Positions 53,898 through 63,749 of a stretch of DNA of 64,000 nt are shown piece after piece. The position numbers and the translations under genes are program-made. The DNA is from Planctomycetota bacterium (GTDB lineage Bacteria > Planctomycetota > PLA2): positions 1 through 64,000 of the forward strand of contig JAJFFF010000026.1 in assembly GCA_021776785.1 (NCBI GenBank), in the 5' to 3' direction. The notes beneath the pieces were generated by a model. The model saw only the letters and a program-made list of their open reading frames with translations, did not search any database and was not told the origin of the DNA. The stretch's first letter is position 1. Each line of letters opens with the position of its first letter.

Positions 53898-55385
53898 ATG
53901 CGACGCACCGGGACGCTCTTTTTGACAATCTTGCTCACGGCGGTGACGGGAGAGAGCCAGCAGCCGGACGCCAAGTTCCACGCCGGGCTCCGCGGCCAGC
54001 AGCTCAAGACAGTGGACGAGGCGCTGGAAGCGATTCTGGACATGACCGAGACCGAGCAGACGGCGGCATGGGACGCGTTCATCGAAAAGCATGCGCAAAA
54101 GCGGATCGAAGCGCTCAAGCACTTTCAGGATCCGCGCCTGGTCCCGCTCTTCATCAAGCTGACGCAACACAAGGATCGCCGCGTTCAACATCGCGCGCTG
54201 ACCGTGCTCGCGCGCTTGCCCAGCGAACGCGTGATCACAACGGTGCGCGCCGCCCTCCAGAGCCGCGACGTCTACGTGCGCGAACGCGCCGCCGTGACAC
54301 TGCGCGAGCTGGTCGCGAAAGCGAACGCCGCGGCGGAGCAAAACGCGTATGTCCGTGCGATCCTCGCGTCGGGCGGCATCGCCGCGGAGCACAAGATTCT
54401 CAACCCACTCGAAGCGAGTCCTCGACACATCCTCTGGATGCCCATCCCCAAAGGCTTCGGCGGCGGCGGAGGCGGCGGCACTCGATCGCGGCCACGCCCC
54501 CCGACCCGCACGAAATCGTTCGCCTGGCCCACGCTGCACCAAGCCGAAGGCAATGACCAGCCGCCATACGGATGGGACGGGATCGCCGTGTACGCGATCG
54601 CCGACGGCATCGTTCAAAACCGGTACACCGCCTCCGCCTCGAACGGTTATCAATTCACAATTCGACACCAACTCGGCGCGGCGCTGTATGTCATCGCGCG
54701 CTACGCGGGCCTCGACAACCGCGTGTTTTTCGGGTGGCATCAGGCCGTGAAAGCGGGCGACCCGCTCGGTACGGTTCGACCCGGCTACGGTCACGACGCC
54801 GCGCTGAACCTGACGTTTTTCTTGGGGCCCATCGCGCACAAGCGCAAAATCGACAGTAACGAGTCACTCGCAAAATGGATCCGCTGGAGCGCGCCCTTGG
54901 TCATGGTCGGACGCGACCTGACGGGCAAGTTGCGCCCGATTGCGACGTACGTGCAGCGTCGCCAGTACGCGCGCGCGTACAAACTCGCGGTCTCGGTTCG
55001 CGACCGCGCGGAAGCCGGCAGCGAAGTACACGCGGACGCCGTCTACGCGGCGACGCTGCTGCTGCAAGTCCCGGGCAACGCGCTGAAACGCGCACAAGCA
55101 CGGCTCGCCGACGGATGGCCGAACGCCGCGTTGGCCGACGCCATCGCGATAGCGCGCGCCGTCAAAGGAATCCCGGGGCGCGCGAAACTGGTCGCCGCTT
55201 TAGAGCGCTGGCAACTCGACGACACGATTGCCAAAGCGACGCGGGCCGAACGCCAAGTCGAAGCCGCCACAAAACGAGCGCTTGCGGCACCTTCGGCGGC
55301 GCAAGCCCGCGCGATCGTCCGACCGCTCTTTGAGAAGTTCAAAGACACGTGCCTCAAGCCGCGCCTCGAACTGTTGATGCAGTAG
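53898..55385 (+). CDS. Exported HEAT-repeat protein with degenerate M23-type domain
   Basis: The 495-aa product has a signal peptide (GTLFLTILLTAVTGES), then HEAT repeats (about residues 60-170: LVPLFIKLTQHKDRRVQHRA; VRAALQSRDVYVRERAAVTL). Residues about 225-325 read like an M23 (lysostaphin-type) peptidase fold: VYAIADGIVQNRY, YQFTIRHQLGAALYVIARYA, and WHQAVKAGDPLGTVRPGYGH. The zinc ligands H-x-x-x-D and H-x-H of active enzymes are not kept. So it is probably a non-catalytic envelope or peptidoglycan scaffold. Helical C-terminal 170 residues. Confidence 0.7.
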   Translation: MRRTGTLFLTILLTAVTGESQQPDAKFHAGLRGQQLKTVDEALEAILDMTETEQTAAWDAFIEKHAQKRIEALKHFQDPRLVPLFIKLTQHKDRRVQHRALTVLARLPSERVITTVRAALQSRDVYVRERAAVTLRELVAKANAAAEQNAYVRAILASGGIAAEHKILNPLEASPRHILWMPIPKGFGGGGGGGTRSRPRPPTRTKSFAWPTLHQAEGNDQPPYGWDGIAVYAIADGIVQNRYTASASNGYQFTIRHQLGAALYVIARYAGLDNRVFFGWHQAVKAGDPLGTVRPGYGHDAALNLTFFLGPIAHKRKIDSNESLAKWIRWSAPLVMVGRDLTGKLRPIATYVQRRQYARAYKLAVSVRDRAEAGSEVHADAVYAATLLLQVPGNALKRAQARLADGWPNAALADAIAIARAVKGIPGRAKLVAALERWQLDDTIAKATRAERQVEAATKRALAAPSAAQARAIVRPLFEKFKDTCLKPRLELLMQ

Positions 55386-55501
55386 CGGCACCGCCCGCAC
55401 GCGCCCGCCCGAATGCGGTTTTGAACCGTGCGCCGGGGCGCCGGGAGTGGCGCGCACGGGTACGCCCGAGCGTCTTCGCTGGAACCAGAGGCCGCGCGCC
55501 A

Positions 55502-56890
55502 CTACTTCCCGACGGTCTTGGCCAACCAAGCGTCCACATCGTCGCCGTAGTCTTGCCCGGTGCATTCGCGCAGCGCGATGATGGCGATCTGGCGGCGGCG
55601 GTCGTTGTTGCGGTACTTTTTCAATGTGCCCAGTAGCGGTTTCACCGCTTCGGTGGTTGGGTGTTGCGCAAAGTACAAGATCAAAAAATCGGTGGGACCG
55701 CGACCACTCTTGAACACGTTGAGAACCGTCGTCTGCTCCTTGGCGATTTTTGCGGAGAGCCCGTCGGGATCCAGCGCGAACGCGGCGTGGAGCAAGCGCG
55801 TCGCGGAAGCGACATCGTGCTCGGCGCCACGCAAGTCCCGAAGCACGCGCCCGAGCACAACTTCGGGTTTCATCTGCGAAGCCGACCGCATCGCCGCGTC
55901 GCGAACGTCTTGGGAAGCTTTCGCGTGGCTGATCAGACGCACGACCGTCGCCCCCGCTTCGGCCGTCCCCAAGAGTTGGAGACCATAAACGGCGGTCTCC
56001 CGCAGGGCCTTGGACTTCGCCCGCAACGCAAGCCCCTCAAACAACGCGTGCGCCTTCTCGGCGGACAAGCTCCGCGCCGCATGGGTCACCCACTCGTTGC
56101 GGTCGCCCCGCGTCATCTTCGGATCGGTCGCGCCGATCTCGAAATCACGCGGCGTAAGCGCGCGCAGCTTCCGATGATCCAAGACCAACGCCGCACGCAG
56201 GCGATCCATCGGCGCAACAGCCTTGTCGTTCACAAGCGGCTTTAGTTTGTCGATCTGTTTGACGAGCGGATCCGACAACGCGAGGAGCAACGCCTGGGTC
56301 CGCGCATGCGGAATCGACTGCGCCGCGCGCGCCACCTCGTCGTCGAGAACGCCCTTGCTCACCGCGCCGGTCTCGAGATGGACGATCCGCACGGTGCGAT
56401 GGCGCGTGATCAGAATGGCTCGCTTGTTTTGCTCGTCCACCCACCAGGCGCGCCACACCCAGTTGCCGCCGATCGGTCGATTGGCGGGAAGGGCTTTCGC
56501 AGGCAGGACCGCGCCTCGCTTATGACGAAACGCAAACGACCCGTCGCGCCGCATCCGCGCCAGCGTGAAGCCGACACCGGGAGCGCCATACTGCTCGAAG
56601 AACACGACGCCCGCGGCGCCGTCGAGCACGTGAATGCCCCACGGCAACTGAACGAACTCGCCACGCGCAACGTTTTTGGATCTGTCGCTGGGCGCGCCGT
56701 CGGCGGGCGGACCGGCCTCGTGATGCACCAACCGCCACGCCAACCCGCCGGCTTCGCCCTTCGCCGTGTGCAGCACCGTCCGCCGATCGGGCGACTCGTG
56801 CTTTTTGTACGTGTAGGGCGCCCAGGACTCCCCGGTCGCGGTCACGCACAAACCAACAAGAGCAACCAGAACGAACGGTGCGATGCGCAT
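55502..56890 (-). CDS. Exported HEAT-repeat protein coupled to the alpha-2-macroglobulin gene
   Basis: The 462-aa product has a signal peptide (MRIAPFVLVALVGLCVTATG), then a beta-rich first half (WAPYTYKKHESPDRRTVLHT) that looks like a WD/beta-propeller-type WG region, and HEAT repeats at about 290-450 (ALRETAVYGLQLLGTAEAGA; RDAAMRSASQMKPEV), ending TGQDYGDDVDAWLAKTVG. The start codon overlaps the last base of the alpha-2-macroglobulin stop (TAATG), so it is translated by coupling and probably works with that protein in the envelope. Function unknown. Confidence 0.72.
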   Translation of the reverse strand: MRIAPFVLVALVGLCVTATGESWAPYTYKKHESPDRRTVLHTAKGEAGGLAWRLVHHEAGPPADGAPSDRSKNVARGEFVQLPWGIHVLDGAAGVVFFEQYGAPGVGFTLARMRRDGSFAFRHKRGAVLPAKALPANRPIGGNWVWRAWWVDEQNKRAILITRHRTVRIVHLETGAVSKGVLDDEVARAAQSIPHARTQALLLALSDPLVKQIDKLKPLVNDKAVAPMDRLRAALVLDHRKLRALTPRDFEIGATDPKMTRGDRNEWVTHAARSLSAEKAHALFEGLALRAKSKALRETAVYGLQLLGTAEAGATVVRLISHAKASQDVRDAAMRSASQMKPEVVLGRVLRDLRGAEHDVASATRLLHAAFALDPDGLSAKIAKEQTTVLNVFKSGRGPTDFLILYFAQHPTTEAVKPLLGTLKKYRNNDRRRQIAIIALRECTGQDYGDDVDAWLAKTVGK

Positions 56891-59800
56891 TAGTCTTTGA
56901 TTCCCAACGAAGTGCCAGCCGAGTTTGCGCCCTCTTCGGGCTGATACATATTCCAAACGCGCGCCGGCAACACCTTGAACATACCGGGAGCTTCCGCGCG
57001 CATGCGATAGCTTACGCGCTGTTCACCACTCAGGTGCGTCACAGCGATGTCGACTTTCTCATCGCGAAACTCCTTGTGGGCGTACCAGTAGTTCCACGCG
57101 CGACCGATCCAGCGCTGAGGCGTTGGGTTGCGCACGGGTTCGCAACCGGCCGGAAGCGGATCTTCGATCATCAGGTAGCGTCGGGGTTGGTCCGTCTTTA
57201 CGGTTAGCACGACTTCAATTTCGTCGCCGCTTTGCACCGTATCGCCCGGTTTGAGTTCGGTGATGGTGACACCGCCTTTGGTCGGGTCTCCGGTTTTTTG
57301 AATCCGTCGATACTCGCGCGCGATCGTGAGCCCGCCGGTGGACGCCTCAAACGTCGCCGCGCGGCGGAAGCGCCGGAAAAACGTCGAGTACACCGGCTTG
57401 CCGGTACCCGACTTCTCGATCGTCAAGACGTTCTTGCCCGGCCGCAACCGATCGCCGGACACCTTGATCGTGCCCTCGAAGTCGTACCAGTTGCTCTTAT
57501 CGACATGCTTCTCGAAGAGCTGCTCGCCGTTGAGCGAAACGCGGATCTTCATGTCCGGTTCGAGTTCGTCTTTGTTCTGCGCCAAGTACTCGGACATGGC
57601 GAAGACGACCAGCGCTGTTTGGCGCGTAGACACCCAGTAGCGGCCGTCGCGGTTAAGCGACAACCACGCCACGATTTTCTCGACGAGCTCGTGTTGCGGA
57701 TCGATGGCGAGCAACGCCTGCAAGGCAAGTGCGGTCGCGTCGACGCGGTGGCCCGTCCAGTGATAATTCTTGGCGCCCTTGAAGTACGCGGTGCCGCCGG
57801 TGCGCTCCGCGCCGTCGGCCATGATCGCCAACACGCGCTTCGCTTCGTCCTTCACGCCGTCCTTATGCAAGACGAGCGCCACCATCGCCTGAAGCGACGG
57901 AGACAGGTCTTTGGCATGATCGGCCAACGCGTTGCGCACACGCGGAAGCGACTCGCCGGCCGCTGAAAGCGCGTACAGCAGGTACGCACGTTCCTCGACA
58001 GACGTCGCGACTTCGGCGCGTTTTATTGCGAACGCGATCCCTCGCTTCAGCACGCGGTCGGACACATTCACGTCCGCATTCTGCGCCTGCGCAAGCCCGA
58101 ACACGACGTACGCGCTCGTAAACGAATTGCTCGCGTCGTTTTTCCACCAGCCCCAGCCGCCGTCTTGATGCTGGAACCCATACAGGCGTTGCAACCCGCT
58201 CTGAATCATGTGCGGAAGCTCAGCTTCCAACTCCGGCTTCGAGATCTTGAGACGTCGCAACACCTGTGCCGTGAGCGCCGTCGGCAAAAAGCGGGACATG
58301 GTCTGCTCGACGCACCCATACGGGTAGGCGGCGAGGTAGTCCAGCGCTTCCAACACGGTGGCGGCGTGGCTCGGGGACACCGTCACCAGCAAGTCGGCCG
58401 CGCCCTCGATCGAGTCTTCCGGCACGTTGATCTCGCGGCGCACGGTCTTGTCGAGGAGCCCCGCGTGCGAGGTCCACTGCAAGCTTCCGTGCGGCAGCAC
58501 GGGCACTTTTTTCTTCACGGCGTCGGACTCGATGTCGGTCAGCGCGTGCACCGTGATTTCGGCGCGACCGGCGGCGGCCATCGCCACCTGCCAATCCAGG
58601 CGCTGCTCCGTGCGGGGCGTGAGATGGACCGTAACCTCGTGCGGCCCGGAAAGATCTAAGCCGGTCGCGGAGATCCGCACCACGACGTCTTTGGCGAACG
58701 GCAGGTCGTTGCGCACAATCGCCGACAACGTGCTCGTGTCACCTTGCGTGTAAAAACGCGGCGTCGCCAGACGCACGGTGAGATCCTTGCGCACAAGCAC
58801 GGTATCTTTGGCCTGACCGACGAGACCGCCACGACTCATGCCGCGCGCGGTGATGCGCCACGTCGTGAGGTTATCGGGCAGCTTGTCGACGGTGATCGTC
58901 GCTCGACCGTTTTTGTCGGTGCGAACCGTCGGCGTCCAAAACATTGTGTCGGCAAAATTGCCGCGCACTTCGGTCTTAGCGAGTTGCATCTTCCCCGCCG
59001 CCTTCGCCTTGGGCGCCATCGCTCCACCAAGACCGCTCCGTGTTTCCACAGCGGATTCGGAGGGAGCTTCCGCTCGTTTATCACTCTCTCCGTCGCGCAG
59101 GTTGCGCACGCGCCCCCAGTCATAAAATCGCAGGGACGTGTTGGTGCGGACGCGGTTGTACCGTCGGCGCACAAAGAACTGCCGCATGTCGGCAACAAAC
59201 TCGGACTGGAGCGCGTAAATCGACTCGTCGACGATGCCGAGCGCGATGTCGGCGGCGACCGGACGTCCGGCGAAGTCCTTGGCGATCAACGTGAACGTGG
59301 CCTTCTCGCGCGGGCGATATTTCTCCCGATCGGGTTTGATATCGACCGTGAAGAAGCGGTGCGTCGGATCGACCGCCACACTCTTGTGGCGCTGATACAT
59401 CTTGCCGCTGTGCAAAGTGGAGACCGAGGCGTAAAAGTTGGGAACCAACGCCTCCTGGTTGATCTTGTATTCAATCGTCGCGGTGTGGCCGTTGAGCTTG
59501 ACGACACGGTGGTCGTGAAGCTTCTCGCCCTCAAGCGTGAACAACACCGTGGCGTCTTTGACCTTCGACGTAACAAGGAAGCGCGCCACGTCGCCGAGGC
59601 GATACGCGTCGCGGTCGGGCACGACATCGACGCCGTCCCAACGCATGTTGCCGCCATTCCACCGGTCCGAAACGACCCAAAGATAGCGACGCGATGACGT
59701 GGAACGATCCGACTCGTCCTGCGCCGTCGCGTGGATGAGAAACGAACCGGACCCGTCGAGCTTGACCTGTACGCGCGCGATTCCGTCTTCGCCGGTCACA

Positions 59801-61779
59801 CCCCGCAGAGTCGCCACTTCGTTTTCGACGTACTTCTGGTTGCGCCAATTCCGGTGCAGGATCTGCACGTTGACGGCGCGACCGACCACGGACTTGCCGT
59901 CGTGGGCGCGGGCATGCACCAAGATCTCGAACGGACGATCGGACTCCACGACGCCGCGTTCGACTTCCACGCCCAGGCCGAACGAAGCCTCGTGCGCGTT
60001 CACGACAGCGGAAGCGGTCTCCTGGCGACGACTCAGGTCCGTGACTTCGGCCACGACCGAGTAGCGCACGTCGTACTCGTCCTCGGGAATCGGGTACGAC
60101 ATCGGGAGCTTACCGTCGATGTCGGTCTGGCCTTCGCCCTTCGCCACGACGTCGCCGTAGTAGCCGCTGGACCTGCCCCGCGAAACGTCGCCGTACCAGC
60201 GATACCAGCTCGGGATCTTGCGCCAGAAGTAATTCCAATGCCGCGTCTTGTAAAGCGTCCAACGCACCTTGGCGTTCGGGACGGGACTTCCGAAATAGTA
60301 CGTCGCATCGATTTCGGCCCGCAACGTTTCGCCCTGGATGTAGCGCGGCGATTGGAACGTGACGCCGACTTTGTATTCCGGCTTGCGGTATTCGTCGACG
60401 CGGAACTGACCGCGGCTGGCCAGCTTCGAGCCGTACCAACCCTGCATCGGCGCCGTCGTGTCGAGCGGCGCGATTTGAATGTTGTAGCGGCCAAGCGCGG
60501 GCTCGGCTCCGAGCACGAACGAACCGGAGATCGAACCGAATTCGTTCACTTCGCCTTCGAATTCGGCGACGGGGTTGTTGCGCGGATCGGTCACCTTGAC
60601 CTTGAGGCGCAACTTGTCCTGGACCGCGAGCTCGCCCGCGTTCTCGATGCGATGCACGACTTTGACGCGCACCGTCTGTTTCGGGCGGTAAATCGGCCGA
60701 TCCGTGAACACGTAGTAGCGCGACTCGCGGCGGGCGTACCAAGACGCATCGCCGGTCGCGAACACGTACTCGTCGTTGAGCGTGCCGAAAACGATGCTCT
60801 GTCCCATGCCGTTGGCGACGAACAGGCCATCTTTTCCGGTCAGATCTTCGACCATGCGCTTGCCGTGGATCGCGCGGACCTTGACGCCCGGCACCGGTGC
60901 GCCCGTGCGTCGGTCCTGCGCGTACACAAGCAAGCGGTTGGAGTCGCTCTTTGTGATCAACCCGATGCGGTTAATGACAACGGTGACCGAGACGGTGAAT
61001 TCCTCTTCCACGTGCTCGACCTCGACGCCGTAGACGCCGGCGTCGGTCACGTTGAGATGGATCTTGCCGTTAAACCATTTCGCCACGGCGAGCGGCAGAA
61101 TGCGCTCCTCGATAAGCGTCCGGTCTTTTTTCTCCAGGTCCAAGACCGCTGCTTGAACGTTGACGCGTTTGGCCTCAATGATCTCGCCCAACACTTTGCT
61201 GTTGTAGCGATACACACGCATCTTGGCGCGCGCGATGTTGCGCGAGTTCACGCGGATGACCGGGCGTTCGCCGGCGGTGAAACTCTGGTTCACGTACGGC
61301 CGCAGATACTGATTCTTGAGGTTGAGAATGTTCTGGATCGCATTCGCCTGAACGTTGACCCTCTTCGCCGCCGTCGCGTCCGCGCGAATCTTGCGAAACT
61401 CTTTGAGCGCCGGTTCCTTCAAGTTTTGACTGCGGTAGCTGGACGCGATCCCCATCCGTGCGTTCCAATATTGCGGCGCCTTTTCGCCATAGGTGTCGAC
61501 GTAGCGCTTGTACCAATCGCGCGCCACGACGTAGCGCCGCGCGGGACCCATCTGAAGCTGCGCCATGCGCCAGGTCGCTTCCGGGGCGTACTTGTGATCT
61601 TTGTAGCGCTCCAAGAACGCCTTGTAAGCCCGTTCCGCGTCGCGCCACTGCTTGTAGTTGTGGTGCTTTTGCGCGTACTGGTAAAGCGCTTCGGGGTCGG
61701 TCGGCAAAGCCTCCTTCGCGACCGCGGTCAAGATCAACAAAAAAACGGCGAGGAGGGAAAGTACAGGGAGGGATCGCAT
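56890..61779 (-). CDS. Bacterial alpha-2-macroglobulin family protein (thioester type)
   Basis: The 1629-aa product has a signal peptide (LLAVFLLILTAVA) and a TPR-like N-terminal helical region (about 28-150, EAPLAYQ-like units ending KEFRKIRADA). MG-type modules follow (MG2 start TDRPIYRPKQTVRVKVV near 355). A bait-like Ala/Lys/Gly-rich stretch lies near 905-935. The thioester site is GCVEQ at 1155-1159 (Cys1156 and Gln1159) in YPYGCVEQTMSRFLPTAL. The thioester binds attacking proteases covalently; such proteins guard the bacterial envelope. It lacks a lipobox, unlike YfhM-type homologues. It is followed by the coupled HEAT gene instead of the more usual PbpC. Confidence 0.9.
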   Translation of the reverse strand: MRSLPVLSLLAVFLLILTAVAKEALPTDPEALYQYAQKHHNYKQWRDAERAYKAFLERYKDHKYAPEATWRMAQLQMGPARRYVVARDWYKRYVDTYGEKAPQYWNARMGIASSYRSQNLKEPALKEFRKIRADATAAKRVNVQANAIQNILNLKNQYLRPYVNQSFTAGERPVIRVNSRNIARAKMRVYRYNSKVLGEIIEAKRVNVQAAVLDLEKKDRTLIEERILPLAVAKWFNGKIHLNVTDAGVYGVEVEHVEEEFTVSVTVVINRIGLITKSDSNRLLVYAQDRRTGAPVPGVKVRAIHGKRMVEDLTGKDGLFVANGMGQSIVFGTLNDEYVFATGDASWYARRESRYYVFTDRPIYRPKQTVRVKVVHRIENAGELAVQDKLRLKVKVTDPRNNPVAEFEGEVNEFGSISGSFVLGAEPALGRYNIQIAPLDTTAPMQGWYGSKLASRGQFRVDEYRKPEYKVGVTFQSPRYIQGETLRAEIDATYYFGSPVPNAKVRWTLYKTRHWNYFWRKIPSWYRWYGDVSRGRSSGYYGDVVAKGEGQTDIDGKLPMSYPIPEDEYDVRYSVVAEVTDLSRRQETASAVVNAHEASFGLGVEVERGVVESDRPFEILVHARAHDGKSVVGRAVNVQILHRNWRNQKYVENEVATLRGVTGEDGIARVQVKLDGSGSFLIHATAQDESDRSTSSRRYLWVVSDRWNGGNMRWDGVDVVPDRDAYRLGDVARFLVTSKVKDATVLFTLEGEKLHDHRVVKLNGHTATIEYKINQEALVPNFYASVSTLHSGKMYQRHKSVAVDPTHRFFTVDIKPDREKYRPREKATFTLIAKDFAGRPVAADIALGIVDESIYALQSEFVADMRQFFVRRRYNRVRTNTSLRFYDWGRVRNLRDGESDKRAEAPSESAVETRSGLGGAMAPKAKAAGKMQLAKTEVRGNFADTMFWTPTVRTDKNGRATITVDKLPDNLTTWRITARGMSRGGLVGQAKDTVLVRKDLTVRLATPRFYTQGDTSTLSAIVRNDLPFAKDVVVRISATGLDLSGPHEVTVHLTPRTEQRLDWQVAMAAAGRAEITVHALTDIESDAVKKKVPVLPHGSLQWTSHAGLLDKTVRREINVPEDSIEGAADLLVTVSPSHAATVLEALDYLAAYPYGCVEQTMSRFLPTALTAQVLRRLKISKPELEAELPHMIQSGLQRLYGFQHQDGGWGWWKNDASNSFTSAYVVFGLAQAQNADVNVSDRVLKRGIAFAIKRAEVATSVEERAYLLYALSAAGESLPRVRNALADHAKDLSPSLQAMVALVLHKDGVKDEAKRVLAIMADGAERTGGTAYFKGAKNYHWTGHRVDATALALQALLAIDPQHELVEKIVAWLSLNRDGRYWVSTRQTALVVFAMSEYLAQNKDELEPDMKIRVSLNGEQLFEKHVDKSNWYDFEGTIKVSGDRLRPGKNVLTIEKSGTGKPVYSTFFRRFRRAATFEASTGGLTIAREYRRIQKTGDPTKGGVTITELKPGDTVQSGDEIEVVLTVKTDQPRRYLMIEDPLPAGCEPVRNPTPQRWIGRAWNYWYAHKEFRDEKVDIAVTHLSGEQRVSYRMRAEAPGMFKVLPARVWNMYQPEEGANSAGTSLGIKD

Positions 61780-61874
61780 CGTGCCCCATTAGACGCAATG
61801 CTCCGACGAGAGTTCACACGGACTTGTCAAAGATGCGTCAACGTACGCCCGGTCCTTTGGGCATAATGCGCCCC

Positions 61875-62423
61875 ATGTTGGGACTCAAGACCAAGACCGA
61901 CCCCGCCTGGGTCGAGGTGGCGCTGTCGGACGAGCTCGCGCTGCTCCGCGATCACGCGCATTTAGAGCGCAAAGCGGCGGGCCACTGCATCACCCTGATG
62001 GGGCAGCTCGAGCGCGCCGAAACCCGGCTCTTAGAAGTCGCGCGCGAGGAGTTGGAGCACTTCGAGCGGGTCTGCGGGATCTTGGAGCGACGGGGCGAGG
62101 AGCTCAAAGTCGATCTGGGCAACAAGTATGTCCAGGAGCTGGCGAAGGCGACGGGGCGCTCGCTGCTCGATCGCACGCTCCGGATGGGGCTGATCGAGGC
62201 GCGGTCTTACGAGCACTTCGAGTTGTTGTCGCAAGCCGCGAGCGGCGAGCTCGGGCAGCTTTACGAGGATCTAAAAGAGAGCGAAGCCGGCCACCACGCG
62301 TTTTTTATCTCGGTGGCGTACGAACACTGGCCCCGCGAGCAGGTCAAAAAGCGCTGGGACGAGCTGACGACGGCCGAATCCGAGATCTTGGCCAACATCG
62401 AGTGGGGTCCGCGGATTCACTAG
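61875..62423 (+). CDS. miaE: tRNA-(ms2io6A)-hydroxylase MiaE
   Basis: Hydroxylates the isopentenyl side chain of modified A37 in tRNA, using a diiron centre. The 182-aa product has the ferritin-like four-helix pattern with ligands in LERKAAGHCITLMGQL, EELEHFERVCGILE, EARSYEHFELLSQA and ESEAGHHAFFISVA. The start is placed at MLGLKTKTDP, the family beginning; an ATG three codons upstream is possible. Divergent from the alpha-2-macroglobulin gene. Confidence 0.93.
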   Translation: MLGLKTKTDPAWVEVALSDELALLRDHAHLERKAAGHCITLMGQLERAETRLLEVAREELEHFERVCGILERRGEELKVDLGNKYVQELAKATGRSLLDRTLRMGLIEARSYEHFELLSQAASGELGQLYEDLKESEAGHHAFFISVAYEHWPREQVKKRWDELTTAESEILANIEWGPRIH

Positions 62424-62489
62424 CCTCGAATCGAATAGGGCGCGGGAAGCCCGGGTACGATCGCTCATGGATTGGGGAAGACAAGCACG

Positions 62490-63749
62490 ATGAAAGAAGT
62501 CGGGTTGGGACTGACCGTGTTGGCGTTGCTGGCGATGGGCTTTCGCAGCCAGTCGTACCAAGCCGAGGTCAAACAGCTCTCCGCGGAGTACGACCAAAGA
62601 ATCGCCGAGCTCACGGCAGCCGGCATCCCAACGCATCCACGCGAGTGGATTCCGGCGTCGATTCCCGACGACCAAAACGTGATGGCGGGCGTGCGCGAAG
62701 CGCTCCGCTGGGTCGGCGGTGAGATCAAGGCCCGCAAACTTGAGCACTACTGCTTTGTCGGAGTCGGCGAGTACCCGTACTCGAACTCGCCGGTCGAAGA
62801 GCTGGAAGCGCTAAAGCGGGAGTCCGTCGTCCTTCTCCCGTTTGTCGATCGATTAAAGGTTGCCTTGCAACGACCTCGCTTCGTAGCGGATGTTACGTGG
62901 GAGGACCGTAGTTATCTCCGTCCCATGCGGGACATCCACTTCATTCAAGAGGCCATGAATGGCCTCGAAGACTACGTGAGGCTGAGTCCTCCCGCCGAGA
63001 GAACGGAGCGGCTGATACGTTCGGCACGGATCGGGCTCGAGTTGTCCAAGCGAACCGACATGCCGTTTCTGATTGGGAGTGCCATCCCCGACATGATCGT
63101 GTGGAACGTCCTTGAAATGCTGTGGGAACACGCCACAGTCGCTTCCATCGATGCGGCGACTGTTTTGCGCGCTCTTGATGCCGAGTTCCGAGCGTTGGCC
63201 TCGCAACCGTACACAGATCATTGGCTTCCGCAGGAGCGCACCCTGTTGCTCTTCATCATCGAATACTGGCGCCGCGATGCTGCCCATCCTGCCCTGCCGA
63301 ATTTTCCGTCCTTCGGCCGGCGTACGACGTTGCGAGACGGGATCCGCATGATCGATGAGACGGTGCTGTGGGTGTCACAGGAAACGAATCTGGCCAACGC
63401 ATGGCGAGCGCGCGACGAATACAAGGGCGTCGATGAGCGTCTGCGCTGTACGCGATGGATGACGAGATTTCGGGCGCTCGCTCAAACACACTATGTCGAA
63501 GGCGTGGCGAGACTCCGCATGGCGGGATTTGCTCTTCGAGTTTTGGCACATCGTCAAGCACAGGGAGTGTGGCCCGCAGTCGCAGATCTCGAGGGCCCAC
63601 TCGACCCGTGGCAGAACAAGCCGTGTCGTTACGAGCTCACGCCGACCGAAGTCCGGCTCTGGATGCCGCACCCCGACCACGACGCGGCAAGCGAAAAAGG
63701 CTGGTCCGAACTTCTCGAAGAAGACCTCGCGTGGAGCTGGAAGCGATGA
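62490..63749 (+). CDS. Hypothetical membrane-anchored protein, first tandem paralogue
   Basis: The 419-aa product has an N-terminal membrane segment (VGLGLTVLALLAMGF) then a helical globular domain (SYQAEVKQLSAEYDQRIAEL; VMAGVREALRWVGGEIKARK; and LSPPAERTERLIRSARIGLE). It ends PCRYELTPTEVRLWMPHPD, similar to prepilin-like end motifs seen in Planctomycetes of DUF1559 type. No catalytic motif. It overlaps the next gene by 4 bp (ATGA), and that gene is a clear paralogue. Confidence 0.72.
   Translation: MKEVGLGLTVLALLAMGFRSQSYQAEVKQLSAEYDQRIAELTAAGIPTHPREWIPASIPDDQNVMAGVREALRWVGGEIKARKLEHYCFVGVGEYPYSNSPVEELEALKRESVVLLPFVDRLKVALQRPRFVADVTWEDRSYLRPMRDIHFIQEAMNGLEDYVRLSPPAERTERLIRSARIGLELSKRTDMPFLIGSAIPDMIVWNVLEMLWEHATVASIDAATVLRALDAEFRALASQPYTDHWLPQERTLLLFIIEYWRRDAAHPALPNFPSFGRRTTLRDGIRMIDETVLWVSQETNLANAWRARDEYKGVDERLRCTRWMTRFRALAQTHYVEGVARLRMAGFALRVLAHRQAQGVWPAVADLEGPLDPWQNKPCRYELTPTEVRLWMPHPDHDAASEKGWSELLEEDLAWSWKR

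Noticed and set aside
59731..61866. A 711-codon open frame antisense to the alpha-2-macroglobulin gene
   Set aside because: The sense frame has a clear family match and signal peptide; the antisense frame is rich in Arg, His and Val with no motif, a normal by-product of GC-rich coding DNA.
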